This document shows positions 50,748-60,768 of a stretch of DNA of 64,000 bases, in pieces. How positions within the stretch are numbered: position 1 is the stretch's first letter; every line of letters starts with the position of its first letter. The stretch comes from Photobacterium sp. Ph5 (GTDB taxonomy: Bacteria > Pseudomonadota > Gammaproteobacteria > Enterobacterales > Vibrionaceae): positions 102,662 through 166,661 of the forward strand of contig NZ_JADQAQ010000001.1 in the NCBI RefSeq assembly GCF_022129445.1, read 5' to 3'. The notes beneath the pieces are model-generated. The model searched no databases and was not told the origin of the DNA. It was given only the letters and a program-made list of their open reading frames with translations. The position numbers and the translations under genes are program-made.

Positions 50748-50993
50748 ATGGCAGCAAAAAAACCAGAAAATATGGCATTCGAAGCCGCCCTTGATGAGCT
50801 AGATGCCATTGTCAATGAACTAGAATCTGGCGATATCCCACTGGAAGATGCGCTAAAAAAATTCGAACGAGGTATTTCTCTTGCTCGTAGTAGTCAACAA
50901 AAACTGACACAGGCAGAGCAACGTGTAGAAATTTTGCTTCAGGCTGATGATGAAGCTCCACTGACTGATTTTGAACCAAGCCATGACCAATAG
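50748..50993 (+). CDS. xseB: Exodeoxyribonuclease VII small subunit
   Basis: XseB binds XseA to form the single-strand exonuclease VII. The 81-residue helical protein shows [55 protein letters not shown], the full family core. It overlaps ispA by 11 bases, the usual xseB-ispA-dxs order. Confidence 0.96.
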   Translation: MAAKKPENMAFEAALDELDAIVNELESGDIPLEDALKKFERGISLARSSQQKLTQAEQRVEILLQADDEAPLTDFEPSHDQ

Positions 50994-51885
50994 TTCTTCT
51001 TTATCGCTATCCCTTAAGTGCTATCAACAACGTAGTAATGACGTATTGGCAAACTGGTTATCAACTCAACCATTTGCAGATAAAGCCCTACTTAAAGCCA
51101 TGCAGTACGGAACACTGCTGGGTGGCAAACGTGCGCGCCCGTTTCTGACCTATGTAACAGGTGAGATGTTGGGTGTGACGCAAGGCGATCTTGATACCCC
51201 TGCTGCAGCAGTAGAATGTATTCATGCTTACTCATTAATCCATGACGATTTACCGGCAATGGATGATGACGCTTTGCGCCGTGGCCAACCTACCTGCCAC
51301 ATTGCTTTTGATGAAGCCGTTGCCATTCTTGCAGGTGACGCGCTACAAACACTGGCTTTTGATATTTTAGCGAATGGGCAATTGAGCCAAGATGGCAACA
51401 CCCAACGTATTACTATGGTAAGTGAGCTTGCAAAAGCATCAGGAGCTGCCGGAATGTGCCTAGGTCAAGCCTTAGATCTTGAGGCTGAAGGCAAACATGT
51501 TGGATTAGAACAACTAGAATTAATCCACAGACACAAAACAGGGGCATTGATCCGCTGTGCCGTTCGCTTGGGAGCATTAGCTGCTGGTGATAAAGGCGTA
51601 GCAATTTTGCCGCAACTTGATAAATATGCTGAAGCTATTGGTCTTGCATTCCAAGTACAAGATGACATTTTAGATGTGATCAGCGATACAGAAACCTTAG
51701 GGAAACCGCAAGGTTCTGATCTTGCCTTGGATAAAAGTACCTATCCTGCATTGCTTGGCTTAGATGGTGCACAAGAAAAAGCACAACTACTTTATCAAGA
51801 AGCACTACAAGCATTAGCGGCTATACCCTACAATACATCCCAATTAGAAGTTTTTGCCCGATATATTATCGAACGCAAGAGCTAA
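50983..51885 (+). CDS. ispA: Farnesyl diphosphate synthase IspA
   Basis: IspA joins C5 units to geranyl and farnesyl diphosphate. The 300-residue product has both aspartate-rich motifs: [14 protein letters not shown] (first) and [10 protein letters not shown] (second), with GGKRARPFL and [10 protein letters not shown] use ATG 50983 (MTNSSSLS), inside the xseB end. dxs follows after 24 bases. Confidence 0.96.
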   Translation: MTNSSSLSLSLKCYQQRSNDVLANWLSTQPFADKALLKAMQYGTLLGGKRARPFLTYVTGEMLGVTQGDLDTPAAAVECIHAYSLIHDDLPAMDDDALRRGQPTCHIAFDEAVAILAGDALQTLAFDILANGQLSQDGNTQRITMVSELAKASGAAGMCLGQALDLEAEGKHVGLEQLELIHRHKTGALIRCAVRLGALAAGDKGVAILPQLDKYAEAIGLAFQVQDDILDVISDTETLGKPQGSDLALDKSTYPALLGLDGAQEKAQLLYQEALQALAAIPYNTSQLEVFARYIIERKS

Positions 51886-51909
51886 ATCTGTATAAGCGCC
51901 GACACTGTT

Positions 51910-53775
51910 ATGACTTTGGATATCTCAAAATACCCTCATCTGGCCCTTGCAAACACGCCAGATGAATTACGATTATTGCCAGCTGAAAGCCTTCCACAAG
52001 TATGCGATGAACTTCGTACTTATTTGTTGAAGTCTGTGAGTCAGACCAGCGGCCACTTTGCCTCCGGACTCGGTACTGTCGAGCTTACCGTTGCGCTTCA
52101 CTACGTCTACAATACGCCTTTTGATAAAGTTATTTGGGATGTTGGTCATCAAGCCTACCCACATAAAATTTTAACAGGACGTCGTGATGATATGGCAACT
52201 ATTCGCCAAAAAGGCGGTTTACACCCATTTCCATGGCGTGGCGAAAGTGAATACGACACACTTTCTGTAGGTCACTCATCAACTTCCATTAGCGCTGGTC
52301 TAGGCATGGCAATTGCGGCTGAAAAAGAAGGTCTCAATCGTAAAGTCGTTAGCATTATTGGCGATGGTGCTATCACTGCCGGTATGGCATTCGAAGCCAT
52401 GAACCACGCAGGTGATGTCCACAGCGACATGCTAGTGATCCTAAATGATAATGAAATGTCGATTTCTGAAAACGTTGGCGCATTAAATAATCATTTAGCC
52501 CATTTGCTTTCAGGCAACTTCTACACGTCGATCCGTGAAGGTGGTAAAAAAGTACTATCTGGTGCGCCACCTATCAAAGAAATGGTAAAACGCGCAGAAG
52601 AGCACATTAAAGGCATGGTTGTACCAAGCACAATGTTTGAAGAGTTAGGGTTTAATTACATTGGTCCTATTGATGGTCACGATGTACATGAGCTTGTTAA
52701 AACACTGAAAAACATGCGTAACCTAAAAGGCCCACAATTTCTTCATATTATGACGAAAAAAGGCAAAGGTTATGCGCCGGCTGAAGCGGATCCAATTAAT
52801 TACCATGCCGTTCCTAAATTTGATTTAAGCCAAAAGCCATTACCCAAAGCGAAGGATGCAAGTCCAACGTTTTCTAAGATTTTCGGTGATTGGCTATGCG
52901 ATATGGCAGCTGTTGATGACAAATTGATGGCTATCACACCCGCTATGCGTGAAGGCTCAGGCATGGTGCGCTTTTCTAAAGAGTTCCCAGATCAATACTT
53001 CGATGTTGCCATTGCAGAACAACATGCTGTGACACTAGCAACGGGTATGGCAATTGGTGGTTATCATCCTATTGTCGCTATCTACTCAACTTTCCTTCAG
53101 CGTGGATATGATCAATTAATTCATGATGTGGCTATCATGGATTTACCTGTGATGTTTGCCATTGATCGTGCAGGCTTAGTAGGTGCTGATGGTCAAACTC
53201 ACCAAGGGGCATTTGATATTAGCTTTATGCGCTGTATTCCTAATATGGTGATTATGGCACCGAGTGACGAAAATGAATGTCGTCAAATGCTCTATACTGG
53301 TCACCAATATCAAGGACCAAGTGCAGTCCGTTACCCTCGTGGTTGCGGTATGGAAGTTGATGTCGATCCTACAATGACAGAGCTTGAAATCGGTAAAGGT
53401 ATCATTCGCCGTCAAGGTGAAAAAGTCGCGATTTTAAACTTTGGCAGTATGCTTGGCTATGCATTAGAAGCGGCAGAAAACTTAAATGCAACTGTTGCTG
53501 ACATGCGCTTTGTGAAACCGCTTGATGAAGCCTTAGTACTTGAATTAGCAAAAAATCATGATGTTCTTGTTACTGTAGAAGAAAATACGATTGCTGGCGG
53601 TGCAGGTAGCGGCGTTATTGAATTTTTAATGAAAGAGAAGACACTGAAGCCCGTACTGAATATTGGTTTACCTGATCGATTCATTGAACAAGGTACACAA
53701 GCCGAACTGCATGAAATGTTAGAAATTGATGGTGCAGGTATCGAAAAACAAATTCGTGCTTATTTAGATAAGTAA
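51910..53775 (+). CDS. dxs: 1-deoxy-D-xylulose-5-phosphate synthase
   Basis: Dxs makes deoxyxylulose phosphate from pyruvate and glyceraldehyde 3-phosphate, the entry to the MEP isoprenoid route and also to thiamine and pyridoxal synthesis. The 621-residue protein has the thiamine diphosphate motif [18 protein letters not shown] to LNDNEMSIS, the catalytic glutamate in [16 protein letters not shown], and [15 protein letters not shown]. It ends the xseB-ispA-dxs operon. Confidence 0.97.
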   Translation: MTLDISKYPHLALANTPDELRLLPAESLPQVCDELRTYLLKSVSQTSGHFASGLGTVELTVALHYVYNTPFDKVIWDVGHQAYPHKILTGRRDDMATIRQKGGLHPFPWRGESEYDTLSVGHSSTSISAGLGMAIAAEKEGLNRKVVSIIGDGAITAGMAFEAMNHAGDVHSDMLVILNDNEMSISENVGALNNHLAHLLSGNFYTSIREGGKKVLSGAPPIKEMVKRAEEHIKGMVVPSTMFEELGFNYIGPIDGHDVHELVKTLKNMRNLKGPQFLHIMTKKGKGYAPAEADPINYHAVPKFDLSQKPLPKAKDASPTFSKIFGDWLCDMAAVDDKLMAITPAMREGSGMVRFSKEFPDQYFDVAIAEQHAVTLATGMAIGGYHPIVAIYSTFLQRGYDQLIHDVAIMDLPVMFAIDRAGLVGADGQTHQGAFDISFMRCIPNMVIMAPSDENECRQMLYTGHQYQGPSAVRYPRGCGMEVDVDPTMTELEIGKGIIRRQGEKVAILNFGSMLGYALEAAENLNATVADMRFVKPLDEALVLELAKNHDVLVTVEENTIAGGAGSGVIEFLMKEKTLKPVLNIGLPDRFIEQGTQAELHEMLEIDGAGIEKQIRAYLDK

Positions 53776-53800
53776 TTTCACCGTTTAATTAAGCACTATG

Positions 53801-53840
53801 AAAAAGGTTTTCGCTGTTATTAGGCAGGAAAACCTTTTTC
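53801..53840. terminator. Bidirectional terminator after dxs
   Basis: AAAAAGGTTTTC/GAAAACCTTTTT, a 12-pair stem with a 15-base loop; it can serve both convergent genes. Confidence 0.85.
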
Positions 53841-53863
53841 TTTTTTAGCCTCACATTCATTGT

Positions 53864-55957
53864 TTATCTCAGCCCTTTCTCTACTTTCTTTAAAATCACG
53901 CCCTCATAGCCATTCACTTCAACATACTGTGTCGGCTCACCGAGTGAACCATCGTAATTTACTTTTTGATACAAGCCAGATAATGGTACGCGTATTGAAT
54001 CAGCTTGATAAAATTCAGCGTAATTACGGTATTTAGAACCGCGATATAGCACTAACCCTTGCGTATATTGCCGCGCGATAACCCCATCTTTTGGGACATC
54101 ATCAAACCATCCTGTTCGATATAACCAAAACCAATTGGCGGAATCTAATGAAATACCCCCAATCTTTGTATCATCTGTTGCTGCTTTCCCTGTTTTAGAT
54201 AGCCATTTAACCGCTTCAAAACCGTTAGGTATAGTGGTTGGTTTACCAATATCGACCGACAGTAATTTTTGTGGCTGATATGCCCAGTTTTTAGGCTCTC
54301 CAGTACGATACCAAATTGTTTTATTTAGCTGGTCAGGATCTGCATAAGTATTGCTACTGCCATAGATAAAGGTTTGATTCCAACTATGGTAATAAGTTTT
54401 ATTGGGGATATTAAACAAATAATACAGCGCTAACCCGGTATAAATATCGTCTTCCCATGCCTGCTTACTTAATGGACTTTGCTGACTTTTACCACCTCGA
54501 GTTGTGGTCATTATTAGGCTTTTATCACCGAGTGCTGCTAACGCATAGCTATCCCAATACGACTGTAAGCGCTCTAAACCAATCGCAGGGCTTAAATAAT
54601 GCTCTCGCAACCAAACATCAACCACACCTCTTAATTGTTTAGGCCAGTCAGGATATTCCCACAAGTTAAGCTCAGAGATATTGGCAGATAACCACCGACT
54701 GCCAGTAGTCGTTTTTACTAATTCAAAAAAATCAGACATTTTCGCCGCATAATAACCTGCAGCTTTTGAGGTTCCGGCACGAATAGGCGCTTCTAATATT
54801 TGCCCGCCAAATTGAACATTAAATTGGTTGATACTGAACAGTTTTGCCATATCATCATTGTAAGCACCTGTTAAACCTTGACGCTTCCAATCATATTTAT
54901 ACCAGTTCGCATGATTTTGATTAAAAGAGTCATCATTAAAATTAGTCCGATACCAGCAACTGCCTGCCCACATTTTACCCGTAGGGATCACTCTCGCTTG
55001 ATGTTTAAACCTCGCACTTGCCGATTGATTGACTCTTGCTAAAAACTCATCATCATCAACATAGCCATCATTATTAGGATCGTTTTTAGGATCCCAACCG
55101 GGGAACAACATCGTCGCAGCAGATTGCTTACCGGATATCTTCACAATTGATAACCAAGGCTCAATATTAACGTTTTTAACCTCTATCGTATCCTGCCAGT
55201 TTAAAGCCACTACCCAACTACGATAGCCTGCCTTTAATGCCTTATTTCCAGTATTCAACTCACGCCCTTGGAACTTAGCGTTTGTCGGTAACCAGCGCTG
55301 ATTAATATGGCCAAACCATTTTCCTTCCCGCTGGATCCAATGCACATCTGCTTTTTCTAAACCACCAATATCACCATCATCATTTACAACTGTAACCCAT
55401 AACTCTGGATGCTGATTGCTATCAATGACGATATTTTCAAACGGGTAAGCAGCATGAAAAATAATTTGTTCATTATCATTAACTGTTAAAGGAAAGCGCG
55501 CAGTAGAAAAGTTATTATTACGAATAAGCAAACTTAACATCGGTTCGCCATTTAACAGGTAATCTAACCCTTGGCTTTGATCGGGAACGGTAAGCTGAGT
55601 ATCGTTTTTATAATGCATATAACCCTTTTCAGGATCATATCCATTTAAGTAAGAATGACGATGAAGCCAGCCTTGCTGTTCATCTGGTCGGCAATCAAGT
55701 TTATGTACATAGATATAGCCCATCGCAATGGTCTTTTGGTTTAACGCAACATCTTGTAAGCTACCAAATACAACATCAGCATGATCCGCTTCCCAGCGCC
55801 TAACCTCTTTAATCGTATTTAATTCCGAGATTGCGGTCGGCTGTTGCCAGTTGCCCGTTAACACCCAAGCCGTTTCCGTTGATGGATAAACTTGTCCATC
55901 AGCCACAAAACTTACCAATAAAGCACTAGCACAAATAACGTTAAGATAACCGCCCAT
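53864..55957 (-). CDS. Large exported protein, possible glycoside-hydrolase-like; accessory
   Basis: I do not recognise this 697-residue protein with certainty. It has a probable signal peptide (LNVICASALLVSFVADG) and no other membrane helix, so it is periplasmic or secreted. It is rich in Trp, Tyr and Asn, as are carbohydrate-active proteins. A canonical calcium-binding EF-hand loop occurs at residues 293-304 (DPNNDGYVDDDE). The C-terminus (ADSIRVPLSGLYQKVNYDG to YVEVNGYEGVILKK) resembles the last domain of some glycoside-hydrolase-like proteins. Its Shine-Dalgarno AAAGG is eight bases before the ATG. It separates dxs from pgpA, which I expect to be close neighbours in related genomes. Confidence 0.6.
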   Translation of the reverse strand: MGGYLNVICASALLVSFVADGQVYPSTETAWVLTGNWQQPTAISELNTIKEVRRWEADHADVVFGSLQDVALNQKTIAMGYIYVHKLDCRPDEQQGWLHRHSYLNGYDPEKGYMHYKNDTQLTVPDQSQGLDYLLNGEPMLSLLIRNNNFSTARFPLTVNDNEQIIFHAAYPFENIVIDSNQHPELWVTVVNDDGDIGGLEKADVHWIQREGKWFGHINQRWLPTNAKFQGRELNTGNKALKAGYRSWVVALNWQDTIEVKNVNIEPWLSIVKISGKQSAATMLFPGWDPKNDPNNDGYVDDDEFLARVNQSASARFKHQARVIPTGKMWAGSCWYRTNFNDDSFNQNHANWYKYDWKRQGLTGAYNDDMAKLFSINQFNVQFGGQILEAPIRAGTSKAAGYYAAKMSDFFELVKTTTGSRWLSANISELNLWEYPDWPKQLRGVVDVWLREHYLSPAIGLERLQSYWDSYALAALGDKSLIMTTTRGGKSQQSPLSKQAWEDDIYTGLALYYLFNIPNKTYYHSWNQTFIYGSSNTYADPDQLNKTIWYRTGEPKNWAYQPQKLLSVDIGKPTTIPNGFEAVKWLSKTGKAATDDTKIGGISLDSANWFWLYRTGWFDDVPKDGVIARQYTQGLVLYRGSKYRNYAEFYQADSIRVPLSGLYQKVNYDGSLGEPTQYVEVNGYEGVILKKVEKGLR

Positions 55958-56085
55958 TAAATAAACCTTTATTTGTCTATTACTGTTATTTGAGCCTAGT
56001 TAATCTCTTCTTTCTTATAGGTATAAATAGCCAATTTATCATTTATGCGACAATGTTATATATGTAAAGTTGAGGAGATAAAAAC

Positions 56086-56108
56086 AAAAAAGCTGCACGA
56101 ATGCAGCT
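56086..56108 (-). terminator. Terminator after pgpA
   Basis: Minus strand: AGCTGCA/TGCAGCT stem, four-base loop, then T's. Confidence 0.8.
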
Positions 56109-56135
56109 CTAAATTAACGTAATAATTAAATCGAC

Positions 56136-56624
56136 TTAAAAACCAAGCCAGTAACCAACGCCCCATAGCGCAATCATTGCCATAAAACCGGCAAGAATAT
56201 CGTCAACCATAATGCCAAAGCCACCTTTAACATGTTTATCTAGCCAACTAATTGGCCATGGTTTTAACATGTCGAAGAAACGGAATAAAATAAAGCCCGT
56301 TAATACCCACTGCCAAGTGGCTTCTGGTGCGATAGCCATTGTGATCCAAAAACCAACAAACTCATCCCACACAATACTGCCATGATCATGTACCTTCATA
56401 TCGTTAGAGGTAATGGTACAAATTTTTATACCAATCAACGCAGCAATAAATACGACAACTAAGTACCAGCTAAATGGTAACTGTGCTAACAGTAGATAGA
56501 GTGGGACAGCGGCTAATGTTCCCATCGTACCTGGTACATACTTCGCTAAACCACTGCCAAACCCTGTTGCCAATAAATGCCAAGGGTTACTCATTTTCAA
56601 TAAATCTTTAGGATTTGTAGACAC
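56136..56624 (-). CDS. pgpA: Phosphatidylglycerophosphatase A
   Basis: PgpA removes phosphate from phosphatidylglycerol phosphate in the inner membrane. The 162-residue product has KMSNPWHLLATGFGSGLAKYVPGTMGTLAAVPLY, HDHGSIVWDEFVGFW and GGFGIMVDDILAGFMA, with four hydrophobic stretches. The start is GTG with AAGGTA upstream. It follows thiL by 9 bases. Confidence 0.95.
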   Translation of the reverse strand: MSTNPKDLLKMSNPWHLLATGFGSGLAKYVPGTMGTLAAVPLYLLLAQLPFSWYLVVVFIAALIGIKICTITSNDMKVHDHGSIVWDEFVGFWITMAIAPEATWQWVLTGFILFRFFDMLKPWPISWLDKHVKGGFGIMVDDILAGFMAMIALWGVGYWLGF

Positions 56625-56633
56625 GCTGATACC

Positions 56634-57617
56634 TTACTTATTTGAACTTACAAAATGATCCCATCCTGACACTTGCCAATCAATAGGTTCACCTTGTTGT
56701 AATAAAACAATACCACTAGATTGAGTTAACTGACCGATATAAGAAACCTGAATACCTTTTGCCATCATTAAGGATTCAATTTCAATACATTGATGCTTCG
56801 GTACCGTAAAACACAATTGATATTCTTCACCACTGCTTAATGCCAATTGCTGGGCTTGCTCTTGTGTCGAACAAAAGGCGATTAACTCAGAAGATAAAGG
56901 AAGCTGCTCAATATAAATTTCAGCTCCGACACCTGAACGTTTAACTATATGACCGAGATCAGCAATTAAACCATCGGAAATATCTAACGCTGCAGATGCG
57001 ATGCCACGCAATGCAATCCCAGCTTCTACCTGCGGTGTCATCATAAAATGACGTTCTTTTAATGCATGAGAAAGAGCAAGATCATCACATGGTGTATCTG
57101 CTAATAATAACGCCAAACCTGCCGCACTATCACCTAATTGACCGGTAACATATATTGCATCACCTACATTTGCACCACTACGTGTCAACGCCTGTCCAGT
57201 AGGAACAAATCCTTGTACTGTTAGGGTTATACTGAGAGGACCTTTGGTTGTATCCCCACCAATAAGCTGAACATTATACTGTTCAGCTAATTGGAAGAAA
57301 CCATCACAAAACTGATTAAGCCAATGATCATCAAACGTCGGTAATGTTAACGCTAATGAAACCCAAGCAGGCGTTGCGCCCATTGCTGCTAAATCACTTA
57401 AATTTGAGGCTAATGCTTTATGTGCGACTAACTTAGGATCAGCATCTTCCAGAAAATGCGTGCCTGCAACTAACGAATCGGTACTGATCGCTAACTGACA
57501 TCCGTCAGGAACACGCACTAAGGCACAATCATCACCAATAGCAAGATCAACATCTTCTCGCTTAACATTTTGATGTTCAAAATACAGACCAATTAAATCA
57601 AATTCACCTTGTGCCAT
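56634..57617 (-). CDS. thiL: Thiamine-monophosphate kinase
   Basis: ThiL phosphorylates thiamine monophosphate to the active diphosphate. The 327-residue protein begins MAQGEFDLIGLYFEH and has DLAIGDDCALVRVPDG, AISTDSLVAGTHFL, NLSDLAAMGATPAW and QLIGGDTTKGPLSITLT. ATG 57617 fits the family and has GGA six bases upstream; ATG 57632 is in frame. It precedes pgpA as in E. coli. Confidence 0.95.
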   Translation of the reverse strand: MAQGEFDLIGLYFEHQNVKREDVDLAIGDDCALVRVPDGCQLAISTDSLVAGTHFLEDADPKLVAHKALASNLSDLAAMGATPAWVSLALTLPTFDDHWLNQFCDGFFQLAEQYNVQLIGGDTTKGPLSITLTVQGFVPTGQALTRSGANVGDAIYVTGQLGDSAAGLALLLADTPCDDLALSHALKERHFMMTPQVEAGIALRGIASAALDISDGLIADLGHIVKRSGVGAEIYIEQLPLSSELIAFCSTQEQAQQLALSSGEEYQLCFTVPKHQCIEIESLMMAKGIQVSYIGQLTQSSGIVLLQQGEPIDWQVSGWDHFVSSNK

Positions 57618-57695
57618 AATCGTCCAACTCATCCATTATCAGCCACTATTATAATGCGCTTATCTTCACGATTGCTTCATATCAATACAGTAGAT

Positions 57696-57722
57696 AAAAA
57701 AAAAGCCAGCTAAGCTGACTTC
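57696..57722 (-). terminator. Terminator between nusB and thiL
   Basis: Minus strand: AGTCAGC/GCTGGCT with one G-U pair and a three-base loop, then nine T's. It may only partly block read-through to thiL. Confidence 0.75.
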
Positions 57723-57749
57723 TTTTATCTACTTTCGTTATTTTGAAAA

Positions 57750-58220
57750 TTACTTTTCTTTACGAAGTGTTGGTGCAGCTTTATCAAGTACACCATTAAC
57801 GAACTTGTGGCTATCTTCCGCACCGAATAGCTTCGCTAATTCGATTGCTTCGTTAATAACAACTTTAAATGGTACGTCTTCACGCTTAACCATTTCGTAC
57901 ATTGCAAGACGAAGTAGCGCAAGTTCCATCTGATCAAGATCCTGTAGCGGACGAGATAAGTATGGACGCATCTTGCTATCAAGTTCTTGGTGGCTTAGTA
58001 CTACGCCTGTGAACAGATCACGGAAGTAGCTAACATCAGTATGTGGTGCAGCAAGAACTGGCGCATCAGCTTGATATTCTTCTTCTTCAAACTTATCGCC
58101 AGAAAGAAAATGTTGTTCAATATCAGCAACATTACCTTTAGTAAGTTGCCAAGAGTAAATAGCTTGTACAGCAAACTGACGTGCATTACGACGTGCGGCT
58201 GGTTTCACAGTAACCCCCAT
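57750..58220 (-). CDS. nusB: Transcription antitermination factor NusB
   Basis: NusB with NusE binds boxA RNA and supports rRNA transcription. The 156-residue helical protein has [61 protein letters not shown] and [10 protein letters not shown]. Its start is directly after the ribH stop (2 bases between them), the standard ribH-nusB pair. Confidence 0.96.
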   Translation of the reverse strand: MGVTVKPAARRNARQFAVQAIYSWQLTKGNVADIEQHFLSGDKFEEEEYQADAPVLAAPHTDVSYFRDLFTGVVLSHQELDSKMRPYLSRPLQDLDQMELALLRLAMYEMVKREDVPFKVVINEAIELAKLFGAEDSHKFVNGVLDKAAPTLRKEK

Positions 58221-58222
58221 TA

Positions 58223-58693
58223 TTAGGATTCGATTTGGGACAGGACATTAACCATTTCGAGCGCGCTTAGTGCAGCCTCTGCCCCTTTATTACCAGCCTT
58301 GGTACCGGCACGCTCAATGGCTTGTTCAATAGAATCTACAGTCAAAACACCAAAAGCAACTGGAGTATTATACTCTAGTGCAACTTGTGCTAGACCTTTA
58401 TTACACTCACCGGCAACATAATCGAAGTGCGGTGTACCGCCACGAATAACTGAGCCTAGAGCAACGATTGCATCATAACGGTCGCTTTTAGCAACCTGTT
58501 GAGCAACAAGTGGTAGCTCGTAAGCACCAGGACAACGAACAACAGTAATGTTGTCTTCGCTAACCTGTCCTTGACGTTTCAGCGCATCTAATGCACCTGA
58601 AAGTAAGCTTTCGTTAATAAAGCTGTTGAAGCGTGCAATTACGATAGCAACTTTTGCGTTTGGTGCCGCGATGGCGCCTTCAATTACCTTCAT
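58223..58693 (-). CDS. ribH: 6,7-dimethyl-8-ribityllumazine synthase
   Basis: RibH condenses the pyrimidine intermediate with dihydroxybutanone phosphate. The 156-residue subunit has [56 protein letters not shown] and [27 protein letters not shown] 58693 behind AGGAAGG gives the usual length. Confidence 0.96.
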   Translation of the reverse strand: MKVIEGAIAAPNAKVAIVIARFNSFINESLLSGALDALKRQGQVSEDNITVVRCPGAYELPLVAQQVAKSDRYDAIVALGSVIRGGTPHFDYVAGECNKGLAQVALEYNTPVAFGVLTVDSIEQAIERAGTKAGNKGAEAALSALEMVNVLSQIES

Positions 58694-58718
58694 GGGCCTT
58701 CCTGTGACTATGTCTTTC

Positions 58719-58733
58719 CGGTTTGAGAAACCG
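58719..58733. repeat. Hairpin in the ribH leader
   Basis: CGGTTT-GAG-AAACCG, a perfect six-pair hairpin about 26 bases before the ribH ATG. Role unknown; it lacks a T run. Confidence 0.4.
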
Positions 58734-58927
58734 CGGGAGTCTATCACACTTTGCAATATCTCTGCTATGGACAACCGTCGGTTTCAACAGATTTGTTAAT
58801 ATTTATTGCTTATCTGTCCTTGATACGACCAATAAACAGTATTGAAAGCGGTAGTTAAAAATAATAATTGTGTTTAGCTACCGCTGATATCAGTTATTTT
58901 ATCACTAGCGTCTAACATTTGGTGAAT

Positions 58928-60031
58928 TTAATCACAAATATACTCAACAACTTCTAAACCAAAGCCAGACAATGAATGATAACGTTGTGTACTTGATGAC
59001 AATAAGCGCATTTTACTTACGCCTAAATCAGAAAGGATTTGTGAACCGACACCGACTTGTCGAGACGGATCTTTCTGTGTCACTTTCACTTTAGGCTGAC
59101 CCGATTCTTCTGCTGCAATATTTTTCACTTTATGAATAATAGACTCGGTTGATTCTTGCTTGCTTAGAATAACCAATACACCATTTTCTTCGCTAATGCG
59201 CTTCATCGCAGCAGGTAATGTCCACTGCGTCGCACCTGATTGCAGAATATCTTTAAACGTATCTTGCAAGTGAACACGCACAAGTGTTTCTTCACCTGGC
59301 TTGATATCACCTTTACGCAATGCGTAATGCACTTCGTTATCAATCTTGTCGCGATAAGTGATCATATCAAAGTCACCAAACTCAGTTGGTAAACGACACT
59401 CAGCAACACGCTCAATCGTAGTTTCGTGATTGTTACGATATTCAATCAAATCTGCAATCGTACCTAGCTTCAAGCCATGTTTTTCAGCAAATACTTCAAG
59501 CTGTGGGCGACGTGCCATCGTGCCATCTTCATTTAAGATCTCAACAATCACACTTGATGGCTCAAGGCCTGCCAAACGCGCAACATCACACCCCGCTTCA
59601 GTATGACCAGCACGGGTTAACACGCCACCTTCTTGTGCCATTAAAGGGAAAATATGCCCAGGCATAACAATATCAGCCGCTGTTGCACCAGCAGCAACAG
59701 CTGCTTGTACTGTACGAGAACGATCTGCAGCGGAAATACCCGTTGTTACGCCTTGTGCTGCCTCAATTGAAACAGTGAAAGGCGTGCCAAACTGTTCAGT
59801 ATTTTCTTGAACCATTAAAGGCAGGTTTAATTTTTGACAACGGGCTTTGCTCAATGTTAAACAAATCAGACCACGGCCATAGGTCGCCATAAAATTAATA
59901 GCTTCAGGGGTGATTTTTTCAGATGCAATAATCAGATCGCCTTCATTTTCACGATCTTCATCATCCATCAGAATAACCATTTTGCCCTGACGAATATCAT
60001 CAATTATTTCTTTTGCGCTGCTTAAAGCCAT
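58928..60031 (-). CDS. ribB: 3,4-dihydroxy-2-butanone-4-phosphate synthase fused to an inactive RibA-like domain (RibBX)
   Basis: The N-terminal half (about 1-205) is an intact Rib[63 protein letters not shown]. The C-terminal half follows the GTP cyclohydrolase II fold, but the zinc-ligand cysteines (the CDCG region) are absent: [15 protein letters not shown] stands where RibA has its zinc segment. This RibBX form is known in gammaproteobacteria with a separate ribA. So the protein supplies dihydroxybutanone phosphate only. 367 residues. Confidence 0.93.
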   Translation of the reverse strand: MALSSAKEIIDDIRQGKMVILMDDEDRENEGDLIIASEKITPEAINFMATYGRGLICLTLSKARCQKLNLPLMVQENTEQFGTPFTVSIEAAQGVTTGISAADRSRTVQAAVAAGATAADIVMPGHIFPLMAQEGGVLTRAGHTEAGCDVARLAGLEPSSVIVEILNEDGTMARRPQLEVFAEKHGLKLGTIADLIEYRNNHETTIERVAECRLPTEFGDFDMITYRDKIDNEVHYALRKGDIKPGEETLVRVHLQDTFKDILQSGATQWTLPAAMKRISEENGVLVILSKQESTESIIHKVKNIAAEESGQPKVKVTQKDPSRQVGVGSQILSDLGVSKMRLLSSSTQRYHSLSGFGLEVVEYICD

Positions 60032-60082
60032 AACACTACCCTTAATTCATATGTACCTTAGCTAATTAGCTAACAATCGTAT

Positions 60083-60739
60083 TTAGCCAAGAAAGCCCGT
60101 TCTTGCTAATAAATCCATAGTAACTTGTGATTTTTTGTCAGCAGCCTTATCACCCAGCATTAAGCGCTCTAGGTAACGTGCTATCACGTCCACTTCGAGG
60201 TTAATTTTACGTCCAGGCTTGAAGGCATTCATGGTGGTTTCTAATGCTGTATGCGGAACAATGGTCAACTTAAACTCATCACCGTTAATTTCATTCACTG
60301 TTAAGCTAATACCATCAACTGCAACTGAGCCTTTTTCTGAAATGTATTTTGCAAGATGTGCAGGTGTTTTTACCCAAAACTCAATCGCACGACCTGTTTG
60401 GTGACGCTCGATAATTTCTGCTACCGCATCAACGTGACCTGACACCATATGACCGCCAAAGCGCGTCGTTGGTAACATCGCTTTTTCTAAGTTGACGACC
60501 TGACCGGCTTGATAATGAGCAAAAGCAGTACGTTTTAAAGTTTCTAATGACAGATCAGCAACATAGCCTTTACCTGTCAATTTAACCACAGTTAAGCACA
60601 CACCATTTGTCGCAATACTGTCACCCAATTTAACATCAGACAAATCAAGATTGCCTGAGTCGACAGTCACAGAAATATCAGCGCCTTTAGGTGTTAAAGC
60701 GGTAATGGTTCCAATTGCTTCAATAATACCGGTGAACAT
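60083..60739 (-). CDS. ribE: Riboflavin synthase (alpha subunit)
   Basis: This enzyme makes riboflavin from two lumazine molecules. The 218-residue protein has the N-terminal signature MFTGIIEAIGTI and two lumazine-binding repeats: GDSIATNGVCLTVVKL with GGHMVSGHVDAVAEI, and GSVAVDGISLTVNEI. It lies between ribD and ribBX. Confidence 0.96.
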   Translation of the reverse strand: MFTGIIEAIGTITALTPKGADISVTVDSGNLDLSDVKLGDSIATNGVCLTVVKLTGKGYVADLSLETLKRTAFAHYQAGQVVNLEKAMLPTTRFGGHMVSGHVDAVAEIIERHQTGRAIEFWVKTPAHLAKYISEKGSVAVDGISLTVNEINGDEFKLTIVPHTALETTMNAFKPGRKINLEVDVIARYLERLMLGDKAADKKSQVTMDLLARTGFLG

Positions 60740-60768
60740 GGAAAATCCTTGCTTCTTTATTCTATTGA

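Noticed and set aside
58694-58927. FMN riboswitch before ribH or ribB
   Set aside because: I looked for the conserved RFN elements (AGGGTGAAATTCCGACCGGCGGT-like) in the rib gaps and found none; only a small hairpin is present.
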